Positions 12,796 to 25,624 of a DNA stretch of 64,000 nucleotides are shown here, in pieces. The translations under genes were made by a program, and so were the position numbers. The notes under the pieces are model-generated. The model had not been told where the DNA came from and did not search any database. It saw nothing but the letters and a program-made list of their open reading frames with translations. The number at the start of each line of letters is the position of its first letter. Position 1 is the stretch's first letter. This stretch comes from Otis tarda (Eukaryota; Chordata; Aves; Otidiformes; Otididae), in assembly GCA_026413225.1 (NCBI GenBank), contig CM048554.1, positions 89,755,963 through 89,819,962 on the forward strand, in the 5' to 3' direction.

Positions 12796-15700
12796 AGAGA
12801 GGATTCTGTATGTGTACTGTGCTTTTCTGTCTATAGAAATGTATGGGAATCAACGGATGAATTTAATGAGTAGGAGGATCTCCAATATAACACAGACCCT
12901 GCTTCCTTTTTGTAAGGTACTACTTTACTAAAGTAAATGGAGTCAACAGCTGTTTAAAATGAAAAACACAAGTTCTGAATCAGGCAACTTAACTGGCAAT
13001 TATACTAATGCAACAATTATTGTAATTTCAAAGTTATTTCAAAATTCGGAATCTCTTTAAATGAGAAGAATTGCACACGTTCTCTTCTGAATTAATGTTA
13101 CTTCTGAGAGCTGAACAGCAAGTCACCACACAAAGAAGCTTTGGTGTCAGTCCCCAGGACGTACAGAAGGTGCTGTCATGCCATGGAAACTGTTTTTAAA
13201 TATAGAAACAGTGCATCTGTATGACTTACTTTAAAGTAGAGCTGTGTTTTCAGTCAGTGGCATCTGCCAGATTGTGGGTGATGCTAGATCATGGCAGTAT
13301 GGTTAAGTTTGTGAGTTTGTATATAATTACGTTACAGGGGAAAAGAATGTGCTTCACTGCCAGAAAAGGAGGAGAGAATGAAAGAGTGAAAGGAGCTACT
13401 CAGTGAAGAGAAACTCCACAAGACAAAGCTGGAGCAACTTCCATATTCAGAATTTGGGTGGTGGGAAGTAATAAGGACTATGTTTATCGTAGCTTTTCAT
13501 CTGGACTTCATTCTTGTGGTTTTATGTGGTTCAACCAGTCATCTTAAAAGTTATAAATCTTCTAGTTTACCTTAAAAATGTCTTTAAGGCTTGATATTTT
13601 CAGGCCAGATATTGAATTTCAACTTCATAAATTTTCAATGTGCTTAAATTCTCTTATCTTATGTTTGAACTATTTGACATAGGTGATATAGATATTATTA
13701 TAGTCTTATTTCATCGCAAAGAGGGAACTGAAAATTTAGTATAAATGGAAAAAATTAGTAGTTGATCGTCTCTTTTTTTCCGAGGCGATGTTTGTCTGCA
13801 CGCTCCATTTTCCCTTTCTTCTTTCCCCAATCATTGCTGCATTCTCTCAGTGCTCCATACACCCCAGTTCTCTTCACACAAAAAAGCAGAAGGCCTCCTT
13901 ACAGTACTGAATATGCCATACAAGGTTTTGGCTTTGAAAAAATGCAAGTTACTGTACTGCACAGGGTTACCTCCCCCATCATACTATTCCTTGAATGGCT
14001 GTAGAAGGTTCCTTTCAGAAGCAGAGACGACTTTTTACTTTCCCTGCTAAAATGCAGGCCAAAATAAGCTCTCCACTTTTGTAAAAAAACAAGTGGATAG
14101 AGAAAAGCTCACACGCATGTTATAGCACCCAGAACTTGCTTCATAGGCAAGAGCAGCAGCAGCAGAACACCTATTTCCTCGCCCTGTGTTGGCTCCCAAT
14201 AGAAACACTGTCAAGTTTTGGTAAGTTTGTACAATTATCCAGGCATCGTAGAGGGTAGGATTGTTTAACTCTGGTTAAAGATTCCTGTGAAGCTTAAGTT
14301 TCATATAACTTCACTTTCTAATTTTAACGTTTTGAATTTACAGTATTCTCTTGAGACATTTCTCACTAAAGGAATGAAAACAGTATTGGTAACTTTAGCT
14401 CTCTGACTCATCCACCAATGATGAGGGGGAGAACGTAGCCTTCTAACTCATTCACTTTCTGTGGTCTAGTGTTCAGCCACGACGTCTTGGCTTGTGCCTA
14501 CTGTATCTAGGACTTCCAGATAGTTTCTTATCCAAGTACAGGACAAGCCCAGGAATGCTTAGCCTCCGAGATAATTTGCATGAGATGCAATGCAATTGGA
14601 ATTGCCTTTACTCTAGCTCCATCTTCAGTGGAGTTCAGTCCATCTGAGTTTGTCTGTCTGATGTACAATAAGCTAGCCTGAAATATTAAAATAGTTTGTT
14701 TATTGTGCATTGCATTTACTGGAGAAGACTGGAGCAGGTAATACAAGTGTCAATGTTTTTAATGGCATTGGCAATTTATATGAATCAATGTTTCTCATGA
14801 CTTTTAAAAGATATATACAGACCCGGTGAAGGCTAATTGCACAGCTAATGAATAATACAGGGAAGGGACAACTCCGGTTTTACTGATGTCCTGGAACTAG
14901 GAGTCGAAACACTCACAGTGATGATAAAGCAGTGTCAGTCTTAAAAGGATCATTGTCACCATACCAATAGTTCTGTAAAATGTAATGTTCAGGAAAATAA
15001 CAGCTAATGACCTGAAAGAAGGTTAAAAAATATACCAGGTTATACATAGACAATGAAAAAAAAATCTCTTGGAGGATCCAAACCACTTTCACCCTGCTGG
15101 TATCAACGATATACATGTCAGTTAAGGTCAGACATGGAGCAAATCCAATTCTACCTCAGGATTTGACTTCCTAAAGGAGAGTGCTAAAGATAACTGTGCT
15201 ATACACACTTCTGATACAGAAAAGGAAAACATCATTTTTGCTTTCCAGAGGAGTATTCGCAAAAATGACCTTTAGAAGGGTTTTATCCTCATTTTTTTAT
15301 TCCTCATCTAGTGATAATTCAGTCTTATTCATCTGCAATACCTATCTTGAACCAGCATGAAATCGTCTTGAGAAGGTTTAGATGGGAATAGTAGAAACAA
15401 TACTTGTGAAAAAAAGCCGATAATTTTTTGAAAAAATTTTCAGAGATATAATCTTCTGCTTTTTCTCTCTTTGTCAAGAGTCTTAATATTGCTTTTCAAT
15501 GCCAGAAAGCTCCTAGCTTAATTCTTCAATATGTACTCTAGTTATGTAGGTGATGAGAGGTGATTTATCAGACACATTTATGACTTCTCATTTAGAAGCA
15601 CATCAGACATTGCATCAACCTCCCACACAAGTATAAAAATATGAAAATTGGAGGTATAAAGTCAGAAAAAAAAAAGCAATGCAACAGCTCATGTGACCTG

Positions 15701-17244
15701 TAGCTGGTTGCAGCATAGTTTGGGTAAGGTGAGAGACTTCAGTATGTCCAGAAACATGAAAATAAAATTACAGCTCCCTAAGAACAAGAATCAAGAAGTA
15801 ATTAACCTAGAAATATCCAAGAATATTTATTCCTGACCTTTTCCTTAGTCTCAAAGCATAAGATCACAACATCAGGAAAAAAAAAAGATGGACAGAGTTC
15901 TTGTCTGGAAATTAAAATACTGGGAAAAAAATTTTCACATACTCCAGCACAAAAACTCTGTGCCATGGGCAGCATTCACTTCTGCCTAGCAAAGGCAATA
16001 CTGTTGGCATCATTAACAAATTTGCAGTCTATCAAGTGCTAAGGCTGGGCAATGCTATGTTAAAGAAAGGAGAAGCTGTCTACATGTAAGAAGTGATGGG
16101 AGAAGAAGTATTTATTTTATCAGTTCTGTGAAAAAGCAAAAGCAAAATAAAATCAACCTTTTATTGCTCCTTTTCCTCTGTCTTCCCTCATCTCATTTCC
16201 ATCCCCAGGAAAGTGGAGAAAAGTTTGTGAAAATAAAAGATCTGTGTGAAATAAGTTACTGTGGTGGTCTGGGACTGACAGGAGACTGAAGTAATGCAGA
16301 AAATGGCTTCTTTTAGTTTAAAGGGATCAACTGATGAGTGCTTTAGGCTGCTGGCAACAAGAGAGTATAGGAATGGATTCATTTAGTTGTCATTTGACTA
16401 TACCCACTGTAGCTCGTTAGGAAACAGTATCATTTATGATCATTTTCCATTTGTTGAAAACAAACAGAAAATGTGCCATGAAAAGCTCCCAGAATATCTG
16501 TTTCTTATTTAAAAGAGAAAAAAGAAAAAGTAGCAGTCTCAAAAGTGAGGACTTGTGTGTCAACAGATTCTGTCAGCAAGGAAAAACAGATTTGCCCTGT
16601 AATAATCATTAGGTATTTCTGAAGGATATGGAAACTGATCCTGTGCTGAGAGGAAGAGAAGTGCAATGTCTAAGTGCAATGTGGCAATTATAGATTAAAA
16701 ATGATACATAGCATCACATGTAGTGTATGTAATTTCAGAGAGATTCCAAAAGGATCTTATATAGAGAGAAAAATGTATTTTGGTTGTGTGCTAAGATTTG
16801 ATAAAATAAAAACATTATTTTTTTTTCATACTGTTAAGTGGAAAAATAGCTTACTGGAATGAACAGCCCTAGAACCTGGAAAAACTTCTTAATGTGCCCA
16901 AGTGGTCAGAAGACCACAACGTAAATATGTGCTCTAGATGGGAAAGATGATATTTTAAAATTATTCCCTTATACCAGATTTGGTTACATTAAAAACTTTG
17001 CATTCTCACTGGTGAAGGCAAATTCTGACCAAGCCTTGTGCTTGATCTCCAAGCTCAGAGCAGCTTAGAATGGCCAGGCATCTTCTATGAGTAACTGCAA
17101 GTTAAAAGATTATTCCGATCTTACTTAAGCAACAGCAAATTAAATCTCTTCATCGGTAGTAAAACCATACCTTAGTAGATAAAGACATCTATCTCAAGTC
17201 TTATAGTACTGCACATTGAGTCTGACACCACAAAAATGAGCATT
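12796..17244. other. Unassigned AT-rich intergenic or intronic DNA
   Basis: No gene or confident repeat recognised. Several short open frames (up to 80 codons) lack any family signature. Confidence 0.6.
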
Positions 17245-17540
17245 GGCACTGGTCACAAGTGGCACTCCTCAGGGGTCAAAACTGTTTAACATTTTCATTA
17301 ATAACCTGCGTGATGAAGTAGAATGTTCCCTCAGTAATTTTGCTGTCAACAGCAAGATGGTGAAGCAATTTATACACTGGAATATGAATGGGCTGTAGAG
17401 ATCAACTGACAGCAACCTCATGAAGTTCAAAGACAACAGTCCTCCACCTGAAGCAGAGTAACCCTGTGCATCAGTAAGCTTTAGGGACTGACTGTCTGGG
17501 GAGCTGTACCAAAGAAGCAGTTGGAGTAAGGCAACCTAAA
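17245..17540 (+). mobile_element. Old CR1 LINE fragment, mid ORF2
   Basis: The forward strand carries decayed CR1 reverse-transcriptase sequence from the palm region: GGCACTCCTCAGGGGTC, GTTTAACATTTTCATTAATA, ACCTGCGTGATGAAGTAGA, then CTCAGTAATTTTGCTG, the region that would normally encode the F-A-D-D catalytic box but here reads as a damaged version. It continues through CTCATGAAGTTCAAAGACAA and CCCTGTGCATCAGTAAG. Both ends are lost and there is no 3' tail. Stops interrupt it. It is clearly older than the 60-kb copy. Confidence 0.82.
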
Positions 17541-18846
17541 TACCACCCTGTGTCAAGATAGGAGAGAGAAGCCTTAAATCTATAGACAGGCACTGAGAAG
17601 CAGCAGTGAAGTATCTCACATACAACTAGTGGAATTTCAAAGGATGTAAACTGTTGCTGTAATGTTTCAAGGAATGCTCCACAGTGTCTATCATTTAACT
17701 CCCCATTGCCAGGGTGCACATGACCATGGCAACTAGGTGCTGATTTACAAAGATGAAATAGCAAATTCAAAGTGTTGTATATAAAAATAATCCTGACGAT
17801 GATCAATATGCTGAAAAACTACATCTTATATCATGTCATAAGGACCCTATACTGTTGACCTACCTACTCTGAATTGCAAGAGCAAGAGCATAGGAATTAT
17901 TTGTTATCTTGGCAGCAGGTACAGCATGCAAGCTGGCACTTCAAAAGGCAATATAATACAGTCCTTACTTACAAAGAAGGTTTGCAACCCACTCAGCTCA
18001 GAAATATCTGACTTGTCCACTAATCACTGTGGAAGTCAGATTTTGAGAAGTAGTAAGAGGAAAACTGAACAACAAAAATGAGGTCCTATTGGGTAGATGA
18101 TGACATAGAAAAAAACAATTGAGATGTGAATGACTGAGTTTGCATTGAGCAGAAATCACAGGAGGAAAAGAGACCACTCAGAGGTCGAGGTCTGCGTGGA
18201 TTGTGTGCAGATGTTAAGAGCTGAAGGATAAGAGGATGTCAGAGAGGAATTTCAGAAGGGAAATTTCCTAAATATAGGCTGCTGGAGACAAATAAGGAAA
18301 GCACCTCAGCCACTTTGAGCCCCATACTGCCACAACTACAGCAGCAGGTGAACTTTGAAGATGTCTTGAGAAGTAACCATGTAGACATATAAGTGGTCTT
18401 CATTCAGTTAAAGACGTAAAGTTTGCCAATGCTTCTGTTGCTGCCAGGAAACATTGCGTATTATGACCATCAAACAATACTTGAGGCAATCTATACACAA
18501 AAAAAAATCTATTTCAGTCCAATCTAGAGAAAATGTGAACGCTTCAAAGGATGAATTCTGAACCAAAGGTCAGAGTAAGTACAAAGCTCAGTGTATTTGT
18601 GGTAAACAGCAAACCAGCTCTGATAATCCAACAGACTATACCGAACAGGGCAGACAATGCAGCCTTTTATTTCAGCACACGCACTCGACCAGCAAGTTTA
18701 TAGCACTCACCCGTAAAAACTTGCTTTTTTACTTTCGGTAAATAGATAAAGCTCTCTCAGTATTCCTTTATCTCCTCTGTGGTGTATATGGTGCAAACAT
18801 TGGGCTAGCGGGCTGGGAGTATACTTGCTGGAAACGGGAACCATTC

Positions 18847-18860
18847 CTTTGACGTCAAAG
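18847..18860. promoter_or_regulatory. Perfect palindromic CRE-type site
   Basis: CTTTGACGTCAAAG is a perfect 14-bp palindrome and contains the full cAMP-response element TGACGTCA at 18850-18857, the binding sequence of CREB/ATF dimers. CpG-containing sites of this type tend to be lost in AT-rich non-coding DNA. Whether it is bound is unknown. Confidence 0.35.
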
Positions 18861-19272
18861 GCGCTCACCCCCAGCAGCACCAAGTGAGAACCTGGCCTGG
18901 GGTATGTTTTGACATTTGTTAAATGTTACATTTTTTTAACTTCTCTCCCTTTTTTCAAGAAAAAAATCTGTCTGCCCCAGTTGCTGCTCAGCTCATATAA
19001 TCATGTGAAATAGTCTGAAATCCAGAGTTGTACTTAAAAAAAAAAAGAAAAGAAAGAAAATCATCTCCTTTGCAAGCTACTTAGAAGAAGGAGCATTTAA
19101 TAAACAAAAAAAAAGAAAGATTCCACTTAGCCTTTCTCTGCCTTTAATTGACTTATTATCTTCAGATTCTCTTTAATTTTAGTCACTTTTGTAATTAACA
19201 TTCTCCTAATTGTTCAGACTCAGGCTGACAATGGCATTTCTTGTTCAATGTTCAATGATTTATAGTACACTG

Positions 19273-19308
19273 TTTGAAAGGGCTTCTCAGTTTGAAAAGG
19301 CTTCTCAG
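19273..19308. repeat. 18-bp tandem duplication
   Basis: TTTGAAAGGGCTTCTCAG is followed directly by TTTGAAAAGGCTTCTCAG, differing at one base. It is a local slippage or duplication event. Confidence 0.9.
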
Positions 19309-22300
19309 AAAGTAGAAAGCACTGAGGTAACAAGAATCCCATTCCTATTTTGCAGAGCCTTTTTCCAGGCTAGGACGTGGACCCTAACTTTCCAAGATCC
19401 CCCAAACTCATAACTTCTATGCAGACACTGGCTATGTGGGACTTACTGCACGTGCACCCTGTATTGATCTGGCCACATGCAAAGTGACTCGGTATGGCCT
19501 CAGCAGCAAGATTGAAGTTGCTAGCATGCAGTGTAAATATTGTGCATATATAGACAATGTGCACAGGGTCTGTCAAATCTGTGTCTGTGCACATGTGTCT
19601 GTTTTAGTGTTCTAACAAGCCATAACTGTCAGTTGCTTTGAATTGCCAGAAAGTTTTTTCGAAGTGATCTGCATAAAATTATTTTTCTGAAAGTGCTTTC
19701 ATATTAGGCTTTGAAATAAAACTAAGATTTAGACAAAATCTTTCAACAGCAAAGGCAATTTAATTTAGTGTACATGTAAACAGAAAAAAAATATAGATTA
19801 AAAACTGTGCTTGTTTAAAGAAAGCCTGTCTGTTCCATTGGTTGTATACTATTGTTGAAGGACATACCTGCTTTTGAGATGATAAAGAAGGAGCAAAAGC
19901 ATATTTTCATGTAATATTGCTAACACATAGACTAGGAAATTCCAAAGATTAATTTTTCACAGCTCACCTTTATAATGCCTACCCAAATACCACCCTAAAA
20001 CATACTATTTACCTAATTAGAGCAAATACCATTTACTTTTTACCATATGTATTCTACTCAGGCAATATCTTCTTAATTAATTTTAATTATTACATCAAAT
20101 TAATCACTGCAGTGCTTTGATAAGCTTGAAGCTTGTGACCTTGCAATACCTGAGCTTCTTATTCATTTTTCCCTTTCTATTCAATTTTCAGCATTTTCAG
20201 CACAGCCACTGAAAGAGGGGCAATGGCTTGCTCACTGCTCTTTTTTTCTGGTCTGAAACCCCACTGAAACCATCATACCTGAAGATTATATATCCTCCTC
20301 AAAAACAAACCACCCCCCCCCGTATCAGATAACTAAGCTTATGGTAATTTCTTCATCAGATATAAAACAAGAGGTTTTTTTGTTTTAGTCTCTATCAGTT
20401 TTAAAGTAAAAGATGTGAGAAGAAGATGAAGAAAGCACAGACTGGCTGAAGATGTACAGCTTAGTCCTGAAAGGTTTGAGTTTTACTAGCACTGTTTGAT
20501 ATCTCACTGGAAATCCTACTCTAAAATGGAATAAAATAAAGCATTCTAGATTTCCCACAAATTTTTTTTTAAAAAAAAGTTTCAATCGAGTAATTATTTT
20601 TTTTTTTAATAAATTTAAGTAATTTTGTTCGGATTTTAATCTCCCATGGTATGTATATAAACATGGAAAACCAAAACCCTAAACTAAAAGTTATTTTGAA
20701 AAGTGAAGTTAGAACATTTCTTTTGAACAAAAATGATCAATTCTTGGCTTTCATAACTGATATTTTGGCAAACGTCCTTTGAAGGTTTCAATTTAACTGA
20801 AATCATTGTCTGTTACAAATAGGAGCCATTAGGAGATATTCAGCCCTCTCTACTCTCAGCTCCAGGGTCTCCAGTATGTTGTCTAGGATGCAGATATTGA
20901 CCTGCCTTTAGACATCTGCAGAATGCAGAAGTTCATGACAGAACTATTTCTTTAGACTCCCTTTACAGTCAAGGGAGAGAAACAAGCATCACTAGGTTGG
21001 GATGACTTCTCAGGGTATCTGCCATTGAAGAGGATCATCTCACAAGCATGTGTTTTCTGCAGTAAACTGCATGACTGGACTAACTATATCAGACCAGATG
21101 TTAACATTAGAGACATGCAAACTGCGGTGTTTGCAGAGGCACAATAATATCATGCTCAAAAAAAAAGAAAAAAATATTTTAGTCAGTGCTGGTCTCAAAT
21201 TTTTAGAGTTGTAAATAGCAAAACTTTTGTAAATTATTTCTTTTCTACTTGAATCATTTATCATTTAGGAAGCACAGCCAGTGCTAAGAAAGAGAAACCA
21301 GTAAGGGTGTGTGCAGAAGGCAGTCTGTTCCCTGGTATCTCCCTTATCCCTTCCCTCTCTCCCCAGCCTTCAACACTCCATAGGTTAGAGGCTTCCTCGG
21401 GCAGATGTTGACCAAAGAGTCAACATCAATCACCAAATAATTTCTCAACTTCTTTTTTTTTCTTTAGACTTACTTTATATACATTTGTCCTCCACAAATA
21501 TTTAACTATGACTCCTACAATCTATGCATTTCATCCTTTGAAGGCTCATGGGTTTGTTCTCTGGGACAGTTGGAGTTTTTCTTGGAACTGTGAGCTGGAG
21601 TTCATTGGAGGTGTGTATCTGTTTTAATGGTTTGATTTCAACTCAGGGAGGACCTGTGAGCCCTGCAGTTACACATGGTATACCTAAACATGTGCAGGAT
21701 TAAGGATTGTTTCAGCTGAGGGAGATTATTAGGGCAGTGATTTACAGTTTAGGCATAAGCTTATCTGCAGCTGTTCGTATTAGGGAAGTCTTTGACATAC
21801 GCATTTATACATATTTTTTTGTTGCAATTTTGACTTACTGTAGTTCAAAAACATTTTAAACATTATTTCTGTTTAGACTTGTTTAGGATAGCAAGTGCCT
21901 TTTTAGAGTGTTTGAGGAGATTCCTTTGGGATTTTCAATGATATATGATATAATATAAACAGCTTTATATATTGGATATAAAAATTTGTCTTTCCTGCAG
22001 TGCACACTGGATTGTGTGCCTGTTGGGGGAGCTGCAGGGCACTGCACCGTGGAGTAAGACCAGTTTATTGCGGGTGACTTGAAAGCAACAGTGTTATCAA
22101 ATTTGCACACATGAGCCGCCACGATATTATTTCACCCTTAGCATCCTGATCTCAGACAAGCGCTGGCATTGTGACAAAGAGCCTTTTGTCTCCAAGGCCC
22201 TGTTCTGAATGCAATGTAAATTGGTAGCGCGTAAAGCAGGTACCTAGCTGCTGGCACTCACTGGCTTGTATAAAATTAATTGCATGCTGTCACATATTTT

Positions 22301-22391
22301 TAATGATCTAGTGTGAAAACATCATGCTGCCTAATCCTATTCTGTCAGCATTTGTGCCTAGTTGACCATGAAACCATTTCAAAATACTTTT

Positions 22392-22505
22392 TTTATGGAG
22401 TTTAAGGCTAGAAGAGACCAACAGAAGACCTACACTGACCTCCTCTTTGTCACAGGTGATTACGTTGCAGTTAGTTATCTTTGTATTGAGTTCGGTGACC
22501 TAGGA
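22392..22505 (-). mobile_element. Old CR1 LINE 3' end
   Basis: The forward strand reads GAGTTTAAGGCTAGAAGAGA, CCTACACTGACCTCCT, TTTGTCACAGG and TATTGAGTTC. This matches, with decay, the reverse complement of the 3' end of an amniote CR1 subfamily (GGCCAGAAGGGACCA...TCTAGTCTGACCTCCTG as I remember it). Only the terminal 100 bases or so can be followed. The upstream limit on the reverse strand is uncertain and may reach about 22560. Confidence 0.6.
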
Positions 22506-23154
22506 GCAACATAAGCATTTTGGTCCCAAAAGCCTCGATGGTTTTGTACCACTGATGAACAAAAACCTGAAGAGTACATCTGATGCTAAAGGCCTTTTGA
22601 TGGCAAGGAACTGGCAGGTGGGAATTACTCGCTCCAGCAGAACATAGCACACTGTGCAGAGGTGGAGAGAGGTGGTGCAGGAGGGAGAGAAACTCTTCGA
22701 AAACTTCTGGAGAACGTTGACCAGAGGGAGAATATTTTCCCAGTCCCAAACTGCACTTAGGTCTTCAGTAATCAGCAAGATTATTTTAAGGTCATCCTCA
22801 GCATTAGCTGTGTTTATCATAACTTCCTGAACACAACTCCTAGCAGTATTTTTCCTGGGCCCTGGAGGCTCCCGTCATTGCGTGGTCTCAGGGTAGATCC
22901 AGCAGCATCTCACCTCCTGCAATTCTGGGAAACGACCTGCACTGGCCAGGCCTGGATTGCCGGGGAATCTGACTATGGGACTTCAACAGGCTGCTCGTTT
23001 TGCCTTTCAGGCCATTCTGCATCATTTGCTCTACCATTGAGCAGAAGAGAGCAGCATGAAAGCATATCGGTTGTAGGTGCCCTGGTATGGGTGATGAGGG
23101 CTGCAGGGCAGCCCTGGCCTCTCCTCACAGACCCACTGCAGGGCACAACTGAAC
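22506..23154. other. Unassigned stretch before the diverged LTR
   Basis: No gene recognised. Overlapping antisense frames of 92 and 106 codons occur at 22471-22820 without known motifs. The right half (about 22880-23154) is GC-richer and may be the decayed 5' part of the LTR that follows. Confidence 0.45.
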
Positions 23155-23790
23155 CCCACAGCCAAGATGGTGGCACCTTGGGGAAAGTGTATTTTGGAAA
23201 GGAAAAAATGCTGCTTGGCAGAGGAAGGTGAGGAAAAATGTGAGAGAAACAGCCCTGCAGACACCAAGGTCAACAGAGGAGAGGGAGGAGGTGCTCGAGG
23301 TGCCAGACCAGAGATTGCCCTGCAACCCCTTCTCCAGAAGACCCTAGTGATGCAGATTGTCCCCCTGAAGCCCATAGAGTTCCACAGTGGAGCACATACC
23401 CATACAGCAACCCACAGAGGACACAACGCTGGAACAGGTGGATGTGCCCTGAAGGAAGTTCAGCCTGCGGAGAGCCCACACAGGATCAGGCTCCTGGTGG
23501 GAGCTGTGGCCTGTGGAGAGGAACCCACACAGGGGCAGGTTTTCTGGCAGGAAAGGTGACCCTGTGTGGGACCTAAACTGGAGCCAGGGAAAAGTGTGAG
23601 GAGGGAGCAGCAGCAGAGGTGAGCTATCACGGACTGACCACAACTCTCATTCCCCATACCCCTGCACCGCTCAGGGAAGGGAGGTTATAGGAATCAGGAG
23701 TGGAGGAGTGAAGTTGAGCCTGGGAAAAGGAAAGGAAAAGGACTACAAGTTGTCTCTTTCTATTCTCTTTTTCATATGTCCAGAAAATGG
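23155..23790 (+). mobile_element. Diverged solo LTR of the same retroviral family
   Basis: The block shares, in order, many landmarks with the LTR at 49752-50894: GCAGACACCAAGGTCA, GAGATTGCCCTGCA, GTCCCCCTGAAGCCCAT, GGAACAGGTGGATG, CTGTGGCC, GGACTGACCACAACTC, CCCCATACCCCTGCACCGCT and GTTGAGCCTGGGAAAAGG. Divergence is much greater than between the two complete copies, and no clean TG...CA ends or target duplication can be seen. It is therefore an older insertion or another subfamily. The many overlapping open frames of 65-130 codons on both strands reflect its GC-rich, stop-poor composition and are not genes. Ends are approximate. Confidence 0.8.
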
Positions 23791-24102
23791 TACTGGTTGT
23801 ATCTGACCCAGCATTGGATAAACTCAGTTATCTAAAGCATCAGTCTTTGGTTCCCAGGAGAAAGTCTTCAAACTCTTGACTCAATCTGCCTGTTTGATTC
23901 TCATGTGATACTTGTATTTGCCTGTATTTATTCATATTGTGTGGAGTGATTCACTTAAAGTGTTAGAGAGAGGTGTCTTGCATCTCAGTTTGTAATGAGG
24001 TGGGGAGAAAATTAGAACTGTAAGGGGACATTTTTCTTAATTTCGTTTGCTGAGCTATATGAACATCTGTTACTATTGTGGAATGAGTCATAACTTTAAA
24101 AG

Positions 24103-24180
24103 CCTAATTCTACAGCACATAGTGTAACTTTATTCACAAAATTTAAGTGGGTGCATGATTCCTGTGTAAAATATTGGAGC
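24103..24180. repeat. Possible old palindromic repeat remnant
   Basis: CTAATTCTACAGCACATAG and GTGTAACTTTATTCAC followed by TTAAGTGGGTGCATGATTCC resemble a decayed reptile/bird repeat with palindromic TTAACTTTACTCATG-type arms. Identification is from memory. Confidence 0.4.
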
Positions 24181-24360
24181 TATTTTTATTATATAGAAAT
24201 ACCTATTTGCTTCCACTTGCACAACTTCTTTTTACTACTAAGGTGATCCTAGCAGTGTAGAGAAGCAGGAGAAGGCACCTTTTAAAGAGAAATGAGGGAA
24301 GCAGGGCTCCCACCTTGCTCACGGGATGCACCAAGCGCAGGGAGCTGAAGCTGGGGCTGA

Positions 24361-24413
24361 GTGGCACTCAGTGCCACGTGCTACGGCTGTATCTGCAGGT
24401 GACGCATGACTCA
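24361..24413. promoter_or_regulatory. Motif cluster: palindrome, E-box, AP-1 site
   Basis: GTGGCACTCAGTGCCAC (24361-24377) is a palindrome with 8-bp arms around one central base. It overlaps a CACGTG E-box (24375-24380). TGACGCAT and a full AP-1 heptamer TGACTCA (24407-24413) follow. This density in 53 bases inside AT-rich DNA is suggestive of an enhancer, but no function is shown. Confidence 0.3.
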
Positions 24414-25570
24414 CTCTCACAGGACCAGCGAGTGACTGCTGGAATTAGCATCCCGCCTGCAGTTTTGAAAAGTGCTGGGCCCTCTTCACAGTGATAGTTT
24501 ATGTCACATCCTGGGATCCCTTACAGAGTAATATTTTTATTTGCCTTAGTAAATCACACATCAACAATCACTGTTTTTTTTTCAAGTGAAAAAACCCCCA
24601 CCTTTTAGCAGAGATTGTGCTTCCTCTCACACTTCTGATAAGATTCTACAGGTTTCTTGAACTTAACTGAAACTCATACGAATCAGGGATGTTTCAGGCT
24701 GAGGTTCAAGAAGTACAGCTACTGAACTACTTGGATTTGCCTTATTTTTGTCTTTACTCCTGTTGGCTTACAGAACTTAAAAGTCATGTTACAAGGAATA
24801 GCCAATTCCTAATTCCATCAAAAAAAAAAGCCAGGCTTGTACTAACAGGAAACACTGACCTTCATCTCAGCTGATTTTGATTTTTAGGGTATTATTTACT
24901 ATACTACAGCAGAGAGCACTCTGGCTTGACAAGCAGGTACATTACAGATTTATTCGGGTGAAAAATACCATGGCATGATTTTATCAGGATGATAAAAGAA
25001 ATATGTTTACCTTACTCTGATGCAATTCCAGGTTTATTTTAAAGCACTGTAAAAGCTAATTGAACCAACACAACTATTTGTGCTTCACTTCTGCTTCACT
25101 CAGAAAATGATTTTAGTAAAAATTATAGGAACATACTTTCTAGACAATTTCACAATGTGAGTTGTGGAGACAAGTTTTAGGTGGATATGGTCTCCTGATC
25201 CTAGTATTTCTGTATGAAGTCACTGGTGTAAGTGTTGACCTAAGCTGCTGAGCACCAATACTTTTTAAAAATAGCCAAAATACCTTCACACAGATTTGGA
25301 TGTCTCTGTAGGCATTTAGAAACATGACAGTTCACCTGCACAATGTACTCCATGCTAATTCAAAATCCTACTGGATTTTCATGTCTAAACTAGCTATTCT
25401 GTGGTTGAGTATTTTTGCAGGTTTTAAAGCCTTGCAACAGAAACAAGCAGAGTCTAAGGAAACAGAATATTCCTTGCATTTAAACTCTCTTTAGAATTTC
25501 CAGTCAGGAGAGCTCATGGTCCAGCTATATCCTGACTTGTGGGTTGCCAAAAAATATATCATAAGTTGTC

Positions 25571-25624
25571 AGGGAAAAAAAAAAAAGAAGAAAGAAAGAG
25601 AAAGAGAAAGAAGGAAAAGAGAAG
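25571..25624. repeat. GA-rich simple repeat
   Basis: An A-run is followed by GAAA/GAGAAA units. A short lysine-rich open frame across it is an artefact of the repeat. Confidence 0.85.

Larger units (their letters stand above)
17541..22391. other. Unassigned AT-rich DNA with a few small landmarks
   Basis: No gene recognised. Landmarks are the CRE palindrome at 18847-18860 in a locally GC-richer patch (about 18790-18905), an 18-bp tandem duplication at 19273-19308, a run of nine C at about 20313-20322, and a block at 22100-22390 that has the look of conserved non-coding sequence (mixed composition, few simple repeats). An antisense frame of 111 codons at 17471-17806 has no known motif. Confidence 0.55.
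23791..25570. other. Unassigned DNA with a regulatory-motif cluster
   Basis: No gene recognised. Contains a decayed short repeat at 24103-24180 and a compact set of transcription-factor-type motifs at 24361-24413. The rest is AT-rich and unassigned. Confidence 0.5.

Noticed and set aside
23167..23657. Several overlapping frames of 65-130 codons
   Set aside because: They lie inside a diverged GC-rich LTR with few stops on either strand; they are composition artefacts.
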